From positions 2,184,768 to 2,245,650 of the forward strand of contig NZ_LT964679.1 in NCBI RefSeq assembly GCF_900240215.1: 60,883 nt of DNA, read 5' to 3'. The DNA is from Raoultibacter timonensis. GTDB lineage: Bacteria; Actinomycetota; Coriobacteriia; Coriobacteriales; Eggerthellaceae. The position numbers and the translations under genes were made by a program. Below, piece after piece: positions 11,416 through 19,666 of the stretch (within the stretch, counting starts at the first letter, position 1; each line of letters starts with the position of its first letter). The notes beneath the pieces were generated by a model. The model did no database searches. It worked only from the letters and a program-made list of their open reading frames with translations, and was not told the origin of the DNA.

Positions 11416-11985
11416 ATGACCGACCAATTGCGTTCGGAACAATTCATGAAGCATGCGCTCGACACCCTGGCGGGCAGCGTCTATCGGCTCGCGCTCGCGC
11501 ACCTGCGCAACGCCGCCGATGCGCAGGATGTCGTGCAGGATGTCTTTCTCAGCCTGCTCAAGAGCACCGTCGAATTCCACGACGACGAGCATATGAAGGC
11601 ATGGCTTTTGCATGTCACCGCCAACCGATGCAGAGAATACCATCGCAGCGCCTGGAGACGGCGCGTTGAATCCACCGATGACGTTGCGTCGTTTGCAGAG
11701 TCCGCCGTCTGCGATCCCGGTCTCGAGGCGCTCTTCGAGCATCCCGTCTGGGCGGCGCTTGCGCATCTGCCGGAAAAGCTTCGCATCGTCGTTCACCTTC
11801 ACGATGTCGAGGGGTATTCGACCGAAGCGATCGCGGATATCTTGGGCATTCTTCCTGCAACGGTGCGTACCCGCCTCCATCGCGGGCGCAAGCAGCTGCG
11901 GGAAAACCTCGGCGCAAACGAACAAGCCGCCATCATCACCACGAAGCAGAAAGGAGCGAATCATGAACCGCAACCTTTTCGATGA
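11416..11985 (+). CDS. ECF-type RNA polymerase sigma factor
   Basis: A 189-residue alternative sigma factor. Region 2 is visible at residues 20-85 (AADAQDVVQDVFLSLLKS, then HMKAWLLHVTANRCREYHRS) and region 4 at about 120-170 (LPEKLRIVVHLHDVEGYSTE through ATVRTRLHRGRKQLRENL). The start at 11416 follows an ideal AAGGAGGTG site. The 3' end overlaps the next gene, whose ATG is at 11963, by 23 bases, which suggests translational coupling of sigma factor and its membrane regulator. It probably activates its own operon; no conserved -35/-10 pair was confirmed. Confidence 0.92.
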   Translation: MTDQLRSEQFMKHALDTLAGSVYRLALAHLRNAADAQDVVQDVFLSLLKSTVEFHDDEHMKAWLLHVTANRCREYHRSAWRRRVESTDDVASFAESAVCDPGLEALFEHPVWAALAHLPEKLRIVVHLHDVEGYSTEAIADILGILPATVRTRLHRGRKQLRENLGANEQAAIITTKQKGANHEPQPFR

Positions 11986-12970
11986 CTACCGCAAGCACAT
12001 GAACGAAGTCGAATTGCCCGATAACGCCCGCGAAAGCCTTAACCGGGCGATTCTCGAGGAGCGCTCGGCATGCAGCCAATCATCCGCAGCGCACTCGACG
12101 CGCAAGCGCCTCCCGACAAGACCCGCGTGGCGCATCGCGGCGGCTGCCTGCATCGGCGCCATCGTATTCGGATGCCTCTTTTTCACGCCCGCCGTCGATC
12201 GCATGCTCGGCAGCGATGAGAAATCGTTCGCGTTGACCGCTTATGCTGCGGGCATAGCAACCGAAAACGCAGGCAACGTAAAGCTCGCTCTCGGCAACTT
12301 CGCCAGCTGGGGCGGCTGGTACTCGTTCGACGAGTTAGCCTGGGAGAATGCAAGCCCCTACGAGAACGATTTCATTCACGACACGGACATGAAGAAGGGT
12401 TACATCTGCTCGATATATTTCGACCTCGCCTGCGAAGGCTCGGGCATCGCCTCGCTCACCTACGAGCTCGAAGGAGAAGGCGTGTACTTCAATTTCGATC
12501 CCGCGCGGGATTGGAGCACGCCCCCCGAAGATTTCACGCGCTACCGCTTTACCGTCGGTCCCGACGATCTGAAAAACGCCGACAAGGGCTTCATTTACAT
12601 CGTGGCCAACGTTCCCGTCGAAGGTGATCTTGTCGAGTCGGCCGCAGTGCTCGACGAGCATCTTGAGCGCATGGATGAAGCCCTTGCAGAGAACCCGGAC
12701 GAGAATCCGAACGAGGGGTTCACCCAAGACGAAATGGATGCCTACAACGAGGCGATGAACCAACTAGGCGTTCTCGTACAAACCAAGGCCGCCGAGATGG
12801 TAGGCGAATCGGTTCTCACCATCACGGCGACGTTCTATGACGGCACGACCGAATCGCACCGATACCGCATAGCCCCCGTTGAGGATATCGAGGAGCGCTA
12901 TCAAAAGCTCATGGACGACAGTCGCCTCGAAGACCGCACCTCGCTTTTCACCATCGAACAGCTGAGCTAA
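11963..12970 (+). CDS. Anti-sigma-like single-pass membrane protein
   Basis: A 335-residue protein: about 50 cytosolic residues beginning NLFDDYRKHMNEVELP, one transmembrane segment at residues 53-75, and a 260-residue extracytoplasmic domain rich in acidic residues. This layout and its 23-base overlap with the sigma gene indicate an anti-sigma factor or signal receptor of the type found with ECF sigma genes (DUF4179-like architecture is possible). No zinc-binding HxxxCxxC motif is seen in the cytosolic part. The ATG at 11963 has AAAGGAG eight bases ahead. The signal sensed is unknown. Confidence 0.78.
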   Translation: MNRNLFDDYRKHMNEVELPDNARESLNRAILEERSACSQSSAAHSTRKRLPTRPAWRIAAAACIGAIVFGCLFFTPAVDRMLGSDEKSFALTAYAAGIATENAGNVKLALGNFASWGGWYSFDELAWENASPYENDFIHDTDMKKGYICSIYFDLACEGSGIASLTYELEGEGVYFNFDPARDWSTPPEDFTRYRFTVGPDDLKNADKGFIYIVANVPVEGDLVESAAVLDEHLERMDEALAENPDENPNEGFTQDEMDAYNEAMNQLGVLVQTKAAEMVGESVLTITATFYDGTTESHRYRIAPVEDIEERYQKLMDDSRLEDRTSLFTIEQLS

Positions 12971-13065
12971 GGCTACAGCACAGCGGAGGCGCGAAACCCG
13001 CCACGCATCCGCCCTGAAAACGACCCGTATCCCGAACGCCAACCGCACCCGCGCCAACGTACGCA

Positions 13066-13100
13066 AGCCCCGACGCTTTCAGCAAGCAAGCGTCGGGGCT
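13066..13100. terminator. Convergent-gene hairpin terminator
   Basis: A perfect 13-bp stem (13066-13078 with 13088-13100) in the 157-base gap between the convergent anti-sigma-like gene and the flavoprotein gene. It could end transcription from both sides. Confidence 0.65.
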
Positions 13101-13127
13101 CTACGGAAGGCGTCGAATGCGCCTAAG

Positions 13128-14882
13128 CTATTCGTTCTCGGCGATGTACTTGCCAGTGAGGTAGCCGAACGTCACGCAGGTCATGCCGTAGTTCGCGCCC
13201 TCGATCATGAACGTGTAGGTCCCGGAGAACATATCGCCCACCATCGTTCCCACGTTGTACAATCCGGGGATCGGCTTGTCGTCGGCATCGCATACCTGCA
13301 TGTTCACATTGGTGTTCAAGCCGCCGAGCACCGTAAGGAACCCGAACGTTTCGCACATCTCGCCGAAGAACGGACCCTCGGCGATCGGGTGCAGATGCTG
13401 CGGATCCTTGTGGAAGTCCTCGTCCACGCCCGCTTCAGCAAGCTCGTTGTAGCGGTTCACCGTCTCGATGGTCTCTTTCGGAAGGCCGAGCTTCTCGATG
13501 ACCTCCTCGATCGTATCGCCCATGACGTAGGTCTGGCCGTTGCCCTCGGCGGTCTTGGTCCAACCGGCAACCGCTGCGGCGATGGCCTCTTCGCCCGTCA
13601 TCATCGAATCGACCGTCCAGTCGCCCGAAACCGCTTCGTGCTTCGCATAGCCCGCATCCCAGATGGCATAGGCCTTCTTCTCGGGAAGCAGCGTGATGTT
13701 CTCGGCGGCCATAGGGCCGATGCAGTCCTCGTTCATGTAGCGGTTGCCGTCGCGGTCGAGCAGCAGGCCGAGATGGTTCGTGTAAAGGTTGCGGGGTCCG
13801 GGCGCCCAATACGAGCCCATCGTGCAGTTCGGGAAGCTCTTCTGCCATGCGGCGCCGACCCAAAGACCCATCTTCTGGCCCTGACCCTTGTAGATGCCGC
13901 CGTACTTGAAGCCCTGGTCGTAGTCCGGCTCGCTGTCGTACACCTTCGGGTCCACGAAGTCGGCCGTCTCAGGGCAGAAGCAGCGCATCATGTCGCGATC
14001 GCCCGAGAAGTCGCCCGTGGCGAGCACGATGGCGTTCTTGCCGACGTACTTGGCGTAGGTGCCGTCTTCGCGCCTGCAGATGACGGCGGTTACGCGGCCC
14101 GTGTTCTCGTCTTCGCGAACAAGCTGCTCGGCCACGTTCTTGTAGTAGATCGTCCCGCTCAGATCCTCGGTGAGATGCCGGGCGAGCTCGTACACCAGAA
14201 GCGGCTGCATCTTGCCGGTTACGACCTCCATGCCCTCCTCGGGAGGCTCTTGGCCGTTGAGGTTCCAACCGACGGCAGCCGTGCGCTGCAGGTAGAGGCT
14301 GTCCTCCTCGTCGGGCGTGCCGATTTCGATGTCGATCGAGTAGCCCGCCTTTTCCATGAGGTCGATCGTCCAGTTCATGGCCGTTTCGGAGTTGTTGTAG
14401 TGCTGGTACCACTTGCGCTGATCGACCTTGTGCATCTGGCAGAAGATCTCTTTCTGGTACTGCGACACGGGAACCTTCTCGTAGCCCTGCTCCTCGAACG
14501 CCTTGCAGTACACCGCGTTGTTCGAGCCGCCGCGCGAAGTGGGCTTGGTCGAAGCGGATACGACGACGACGTTCTTGCCCTCTTCCGCGGCGCTGTTCGC
14601 CGTCATAAGACCCGCCGTGCCGGCTCCCACCACGATCACATCGGCCTCGATGGTTTCGGCGATGTCGCTCTCGGCAATCGGCTCGGGCGGAATCTCGAAC
14701 GACCACTTCTTCTTCATCGTTTCAGCGGTCAGGTATTCCTCGCCGTCGGCCGATACGGGCGCGCTCGCGTCCTTCTTGCCGGCATCCGCGCTCGGCGCGC
14801 AGGCCCCGAGCGTTGCGGCCGCCATGGCCCCGACCGCGGTCACGCCCGCGCCCTTGAGGAAATTACGACGATCCATCTCCAT
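13128..14882 (-). CDS. Tat-exported FAD-dependent fumarate-reductase-like flavoprotein
   Basis: A 584-residue predicted exported oxidoreductase of the FAD_binding_2 family (fumarate/urocanate/3-ketosteroid reductase-like). The N-terminus has the twin-arginine motif DRRNFLKG, a hydrophobic stretch and a Cys (GACAP) that could be a lipobox. An ADP-binding GAGTAGL fold is at residues 85-95, a GGSNNAV flavin-binding segment near 118, and a conserved C-terminal FAD loop (GTYTFMIEGANYG). It has no haem-binding CxxCH and no FMN-binding domain, so it would need a separate electron donor. Start at 14882 follows AAGGGAG. A TrmO-like gene lies 342 bases upstream on the same strand. Substrate unknown. 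Confidence 0.88.
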   Translation of the reverse strand: MEMDRRNFLKGAGVTAVGAMAAATLGACAPSADAGKKDASAPVSADGEEYLTAETMKKKWSFEIPPEPIAESDIAETIEADVIVVGAGTAGLMTANSAAEEGKNVVVVSASTKPTSRGGSNNAVYCKAFEEQGYEKVPVSQYQKEIFCQMHKVDQRKWYQHYNNSETAMNWTIDLMEKAGYSIDIEIGTPDEEDSLYLQRTAAVGWNLNGQEPPEEGMEVVTGKMQPLLVYELARHLTEDLSGTIYYKNVAEQLVREDENTGRVTAVICRREDGTYAKYVGKNAIVLATGDFSGDRDMMRCFCPETADFVDPKVYDSEPDYDQGFKYGGIYKGQGQKMGLWVGAAWQKSFPNCTMGSYWAPGPRNLYTNHLGLLLDRDGNRYMNEDCIGPMAAENITLLPEKKAYAIWDAGYAKHEAVSGDWTVDSMMTGEEAIAAAVAGWTKTAEGNGQTYVMGDTIEEVIEKLGLPKETIETVNRYNELAEAGVDEDFHKDPQHLHPIAEGPFFGEMCETFGFLTVLGGLNTNVNMQVCDADDKPIPGLYNVGTMVGDMFSGTYTFMIEGANYGMTCVTFGYLTGKYIAENE

Positions 14883-15224
14883 GTTCTAGCTCCCTTCCTG
14901 ATGTTTCCACGATTCCGATGACCGCATGCGACTTCAATGCTTTTCGGGCCGCATCGATGCATCGGACGTACGTGCAAGAGGATTTCCCAAGCGGACTCCG
15001 ATAGCCCGTCCTCCTGAGCGCACTCTATGAAAAACCGAAAGGGGCATACATCCCCCGCAACGGGGCTACCTCGCGAAAACCGAGATTGGCCCGTTTTGGG
15101 GGACATGCGATCTGGGATAACGAAGTCGTCGTCGCAGAATCGGCGCTGCGGGCGAGGTGCCTCGACTCGCCCGGCGGGCACGGCAGCCTCACAGTCCCCA
15201 TCGCCGCCGCGTTCGCTCAGCCGA
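14883..15224. other. 342-base gap between trmO-like gene and flavoprotein gene
   Basis: No gene is supported here. It must hold the 5' leader of the minus-strand flavoprotein. Short G/C-rich inverted repeats occur around 15050-15060, but I found no convincing promoter pair or terminator. Confidence 0.5.
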
Positions 15225-15701
15225 TCAGAAGCGAAACTCATCCCCCCAATCGAAATCGCCCGACGTCTCGACGTCCCTCGGCCAGTGCGCGCACCAATCG
15301 GGAACTGCGGGAGCATCCACGCGATCGATGCTCGGCGTGTAGGGCTTGATGTCGATCACGGGGGTTCCAAGCTCGGCATCAAGATACGGTGTGCGGATAA
15401 TGCCCGCTTCGGTATCGATTCCCGCAACGTCGACAACGCTGATGCACAGCGGGTTGGGGCGGACGGGTGAGCGGGTGGCAAAGATGCCAAGCGGCGATTC
15501 CACCTTGCGGTACGGCATGCCCGCATCGAGGAACATACGGTACTCGGGCTCGTCGGCGCCGCTCGCCCACCATACGATGATGAGATGGCTGAATCCGTCG
15601 AGCCCCCGAAGCCCAGGGCGATACGCCTCGGCAACCTCGATGGCCGACAGGCCGTCTCGCTCGGATACGGTGCCAATGGGATTGAGTTCTATGGTGCTCA
15701 T
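15225..15701 (-). CDS. TrmO/TsaA-like SAM-dependent methyltransferase
   Basis: A 158-residue, TsaA-domain-only protein of the TrmO family, which N6-methylates t6A37 in certain tRNAs using S-adenosylmethionine. Visible family features are the start (IELNPIGTVSE), GLDGFSHLIIVWW near residue 35, the hallmark GIFATRSPVRPNPL near 72, and TPVIDIKPYTPSID near 113. It lacks the C-terminal domain found in longer TrmO proteins. The ATG at 15701 follows AAAGGAGC. It is preceded by a promoter with the 19-bp spacer and dyad expected of a MerR-controlled gene, and a MerR gene lies just upstream, so it is probably inducible. Confidence 0.85.
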   Translation of the reverse strand: MSTIELNPIGTVSERDGLSAIEVAEAYRPGLRGLDGFSHLIIVWWASGADEPEYRMFLDAGMPYRKVESPLGIFATRSPVRPNPLCISVVDVAGIDTEAGIIRTPYLDAELGTPVIDIKPYTPSIDRVDAPAVPDWCAHWPRDVETSGDFDWGDEFRF

Positions 15702-15728
15702 GAAACGCTCCTTTCTCGTGGTATCGGG

Positions 15729-15759
15729 AGCGTACAGGCTGACACCGTGTCAGGGTCAA
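15729..15759 (-). promoter_or_regulatory. MerR-type promoter and operator of the trmO-like gene
   Basis: On the minus strand: -35 TTGACC (15754-15759), a 19-base spacer (15735-15753) and -10 TACGCT (15729-15734). The spacer holds a 7-1-7 perfect dyad CTGACAC-N-GTGTCAG at 15739-15753. An overlong 19-bp spacer with a central dyad is the diagnostic layout of MerR-family activated promoters. The start codon is 28 bases downstream of the -10. Confidence 0.72.
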
Positions 15760-15878
15760 CGGGTAATTTCGCCGCCCGCACAACCGATGCGGACGCATGG
15801 CGGCAAAACGGCTGAAGGCGCGTCGTCCGCCGAAAGCGGAAAAACGCGCTGGGCACCGCGCGGCCGAGCGGTAACCGA

Positions 15879-16712
15879 TCAGCCCTCGGATGATCTGCGG
15901 TGCACCGGAATCTGGAATTCCGTCACATACTCGCTCGGATCCTCGGTGTTCCAGCATCCCCGATGGGCGATCTCTCGGGTATTGCCCGCCATCTCGTACA
16001 AGGGATGCCCCTCGAGCCACTGAGCGAACGCGGTATACACCGGGGCGATGTTCTCGTAGGGACCGTACACCATAATCGAAGCTACCTGGGGCAAGGCGTC
16101 GGTTCGGTAAAAGCGGACGGGACCCTCGCCTTCGCGCAGCTCGTCGACCGCCACCGCCACCTCGACCGTCACGCCTTCCTCGTCCGCTTCGCTTTGGCTG
16201 TCGAACTCGCAGAACTCGACATAGGGGTCGGATACGGGCACGTCGTGCTCCTTCACGAACGAACCGAGCGCCTCCCAGGCACGGCGCTCTTCGTCGTAGG
16301 AGGAAAGCGCCATGCGCAGCGCGATCACCTCGTAGGACGGCACCGCTTTGAGCGACACTTCGAAATCGAGGCCGGCCGATCCGTCGACCACGGCATCGCG
16401 AAGGCTGCGCACGTCGGCAAGCCGCCGTTCCCCCCGTTCGATATCCGAGAGAATGCGTTCTTCGTGCAGATCGAGCTCGCACACGAACCCCTCGTCATCA
16501 AGCTCTACCAAACGCTTGATATCCTCAGCGAGAAAACCCATATCGCGCAGCGTCGTGATCTTGTTCGCACGACGCAGCTGCCCGACGGAATAGAGACGGT
16601 AGCCGTTCTCGGGATCGATTGCATCGGGAGCGAGCAGCCCGAGCTTGTCGTAATGGCGCAACATGCGCACCGAAACGCGCGATAACCGAGAAAACTCCCC
16701 TATCTTGAACAT
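15879..16712 (-). CDS. MerR-family regulator with GyrI-like effector domain
   Basis: A 277-residue transcription factor. Residues 1-70 are a MerR winged helix-turn-helix (FKIGEFSRLSRVSVRMLRHY, then GLLAPDAIDPENGYRLYS), followed by a coiled-coil dimer helix (about 75-115) and a C-terminal domain (about 125-270) of the GyrI/BmrR-like small-molecule-binding type. Such proteins unwind overlong promoters when bound to a drug or metabolite. The start at 16712 leaves the canonical N-terminus. The likely target is the trmO-like gene 177 bases downstream, whose promoter carries the matching 19-bp spacer. It lies 32 bases after the GGDEF gene, perhaps in one operon. Confidence 0.88.
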   Translation of the reverse strand: MFKIGEFSRLSRVSVRMLRHYDKLGLLAPDAIDPENGYRLYSVGQLRRANKITTLRDMGFLAEDIKRLVELDDEGFVCELDLHEERILSDIERGERRLADVRSLRDAVVDGSAGLDFEVSLKAVPSYEVIALRMALSSYDEERRAWEALGSFVKEHDVPVSDPYVEFCEFDSQSEADEEGVTVEVAVAVDELREGEGPVRFYRTDALPQVASIMVYGPYENIAPVYTAFAQWLEGHPLYEMAGNTREIAHRGCWNTEDPSEYVTEFQIPVHRRSSEG

Positions 16713-16744
16713 GAAGCCGTCACCCCGTATCCATCCACGAGCAC

Positions 16745-17437
16745 TCAATCAAAGCAAACCGCATCGCTGCGGCGGAGCGGCACGCTAAAACCCTCTTCGC
16801 GCCGTCCGCCTTCAACCCGATCGCATCCCACACCGTGGGAGCCGCGCGTTGCCGCGCGATAGAACGTGCGCTTGTCGCAGCACATCGCCTCATCGGCATC
16901 GAACAGCATCTCCGAAATGCTCTCGGGATGCTCCTCCCAGCGTGCACCGATGGCCGCGCGGCAAAGCGAACCGTCCTCGAACGTTCGGCCGAGCTCAGTC
17001 GACAAACGGGAAAAATCGTCTTCGGCGATACCCACGGCGATGGCGACAAGCTCATCGCCGCCGATGCGGTACAGCGAGAACAAGTCGGCGAGCACCGAGC
17101 GCATTGCATTCGCGCATTCGATAAGCAACCGATCGCCCACCGCATGGCCGTCCCGATCGTTGACTTCCTTCATGCCGTTGATGTCGAGGAAGATAACGCC
17201 GATCGGTTGGTTTCGCTCGTCCAAGCCGTCAAGATCCTGGATATAGCGGTTGCGGTTGAGAAGGCCCGTCAGGGAATCGTGATACTGCAAGAACTCATAG
17301 CACCTGAAGTTGGCTATATCCTCATCGGAGCTGACGCCGAACAGCTCCCGTCCCGGTTCGTTGATGCAGAGCAGGTCGTACGTCTCGATATCCGAGATGT
17401 AGAGAGGATCGATACCATCCGATTCGGGTTCGTTCAT
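16745..17437 (-). CDS. GGDEF-domain protein (diguanylate cyclase-like)
   Basis: A 230-residue protein with a short N-terminal part resembling the end of a PAS sensor, then a GGDEF domain from about residue 52 (HDSLTGLLNRNRY) to 195. The active-site motif reads RIGGDEL rather than RxGG(D/E)EF, so the fifth position is Leu; the catalytic acidic residues (Asp in FLDINGMK and the D/E pair) are kept. It would make cyclic di-GMP if active. Translation starts at 17437, nine bases after eleven tandem copies of a hexamer. The C-terminal 25 residues are basic and outside the domain. The MerR gene follows after 32 bases. Confidence 0.85.
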   Translation of the reverse strand: MNEPESDGIDPLYISDIETYDLLCINEPGRELFGVSSDEDIANFRCYEFLQYHDSLTGLLNRNRYIQDLDGLDERNQPIGVIFLDINGMKEVNDRDGHAVGDRLLIECANAMRSVLADLFSLYRIGGDELVAIAVGIAEDDFSRLSTELGRTFEDGSLCRAAIGARWEEHPESISEMLFDADEAMCCDKRTFYRAATRGSHGVGCDRVEGGRREEGFSVPLRRSDAVCFD

Positions 17438-18003
<566 letters not shown>

Positions 18004-19455
18004 CTATACGTGCCGCTCGACAAGCGCTATAAGCTCCTGCTTTTTGTGAATACCGAGCTTCTTGTACAGCCCTTTGGAGTGGGATCGAACGGTATCGGTC
18101 GATATGAAGAGCTTCTCGCCTATCATCGGCAGCGTGTAGCCCTTGACAACCAGCAAGGCTATTTCCGACTCCCTCGGAGAAAGCGCGTACTGCTCGGCAA
18201 TGACGGCAATCGCACGCTCCGTCGGATCGATCGAGCTCGCTTGGCCCGGCGAAACAACCTGCGAAACCCTGGCCCTCATCACCACTACGATGATCGCCAC
18301 TACAAGAACCAGCGCCATAGCCGCGGTTATCGCTATGTTGACGAGCGATGTCTCGTAGCTGTCGAGCATCGGGTGGAATATCCCGATCAGGTAGCCGACC
18401 ATGGCGGGAAGCTGCGAGAACACCAGGTTGCCGGCGCCGAAAAACAGCAGCGCCGGAAGCTTTTGCCGATAGATCGAAGCCGCCATGAACACCCAGCAGA
18501 ACAGCATGAGCGTCCGTCGGGTTGCGCTCATGAAGCTCGTAGCAAGCTCCGAGTTGATTGCCGAGAACGAAGAATAGAAAAACAGGCCGCTGAAGATAAC
18601 GAGTACCAGGAAAGGCCAAAGGGCGTCGGGATCGTTGCGCTTGAACCGGAATACCCAAACGCAATAGACCACGAAAACAGCGAAGTAGATGATCATCCAA
18701 AACACGTTGAAAGCCCTCTGGTCAATGAGGCTCGGCGGCGTAAAAGCCCCGCTGACAACGCCCGCAAGGGCGCAGAGGAACAAAAGGATCACGGTGTCGA
18801 GGGGAATTCTTCGCAGCATCGCCGCATCAACCATCTGCTTTTCGCCGACGTTAACGGCGTTTTTCTCGCTGCACCACACCAAGCAAAACCCCGATGCGAT
18901 CGGGAACACGAGCGCCGCAAACGCGATAACGTCGCGCGGCGCGAGCGAGAGAGCGAGCGAGATAACACCGAAAATCGTATACCCGCCCGCAATGATGAGC
19001 GCCGAGCGCTTCGGCTCGATCGAACACAAAAGGCGCCCCAAGCCCAAAAGCAGCACGGCGCTTCCCGCCCCGCGGAACACGGCGCCGAAAACTGCAACCG
19101 CCTGGGATTCGAAATCCCCCAAATAGTACGGCGCAAAGAGCAATCCGCTTCCGCCGAGCTGCGCGGCGGCGGCAACGACGATGAAGGCATTGACCGTTCG
19201 CTCGGTATACGCGAAACGATAGTCGAGCACGATCAGTGCGAGCATGGCAACAGCCTGCGCGGCCATTTCGGTAAAGTTCAGAAAGTCGTTCGTCGGGGCG
19301 AAAGACCCGGAGTTGGTACTCCAATAGACAAGCCGATAGAACGCAATGGCAAAGCAGGCAAGCAGCGAAAAGCCCGATAGGAACCCCCCGCCTTGCTTTT
19401 TGTTTCTCGCGACCACTACCACGCTGCTCCTCTTCGCTATAGCAAACCGGCCCAT
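18004..19455 (-). CDS. Membrane-spanning LuxR-family regulator, divergent from OYE-type reductase
   Basis: A 483-residue protein with about 12 hydrophobic segments over residues 25-390 and a C-terminal LuxR helix-turn-helix (LSPRESEIALLVVKGYTLPM, then STDTVRSHSKGLYKKLGIH). The ATG at 19455 is proposed; a TTG 27 bases upstream would also work. It is transcribed away from the exported reductase gene that begins at 19667, and the shared 212-base control region contains a perfect 9-1-9 dyad, so this regulator probably controls that reductase and itself. The ligand is unknown, but may be the reductase substrate by analogy with similar gene pairs. Confidence 0.9.
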   Translation of the reverse strand: MGRFAIAKRSSVVVVARNKKQGGGFLSGFSLLACFAIAFYRLVYWSTNSGSFAPTNDFLNFTEMAAQAVAMLALIVLDYRFAYTERTVNAFIVVAAAAQLGGSGLLFAPYYLGDFESQAVAVFGAVFRGAGSAVLLLGLGRLLCSIEPKRSALIIAGGYTIFGVISLALSLAPRDVIAFAALVFPIASGFCLVWCSEKNAVNVGEKQMVDAAMLRRIPLDTVILLFLCALAGVVSGAFTPPSLIDQRAFNVFWMIIYFAVFVVYCVWVFRFKRNDPDALWPFLVLVIFSGLFFYSSFSAINSELATSFMSATRRTLMLFCWVFMAASIYRQKLPALLFFGAGNLVFSQLPAMVGYLIGIFHPMLDSYETSLVNIAITAAMALVLVVAIIVVVMRARVSQVVSPGQASSIDPTERAIAVIAEQYALSPRESEIALLVVKGYTLPMIGEKLFISTDTVRSHSKGLYKKLGIHKKQELIALVERHV

Positions 19456-19484
19456 CCCCGTATCCCGGCCGATAACCGACAACC

Positions 19485-19490
19485 ATTATA
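19485..19490 (-). promoter_or_regulatory. Candidate -10 element for the LuxR gene at 18004-19455
   Basis: The minus strand reads TATAAT here, about 30 bases upstream of the proposed ATG. No good -35 hexamer is seen at the expected spacing, which would fit an activated promoter. Confidence 0.4.
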
Positions 19491-19531
19491 TGTCGCAAAG
19501 CGCCAAACGCTTCGATCTTTTGATTTCAGGC

Positions 19532-19550
19532 ATCACATCAATGATGTGAT
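19532..19550. promoter_or_regulatory. 19-bp perfect palindrome in the divergent LuxR/reductase promoter region
   Basis: ATCACATCA, one central base, TGATGTGAT: nine-base arms with no mismatch, between the divergent LuxR and reductase genes. Likely a dimeric regulator-binding site. Confidence 0.6.
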
Positions 19551-19666
19551 CCAAGAAGCGAGACGATTTTCCCCTGATTCATGCGGTAGCGCGCACGAAC
19601 CCAACCAATATCATCGTTTCTGCAGCGCTGCAAAACAATGATACAGGGTACAAGGGAGGTCCACAG

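Noticed and set aside
13389..14921. 510-codon plus-strand frame across the flavoprotein gene
   Set aside because: The minus strand carries a complete Tat flavoprotein; the plus frame has no domain.
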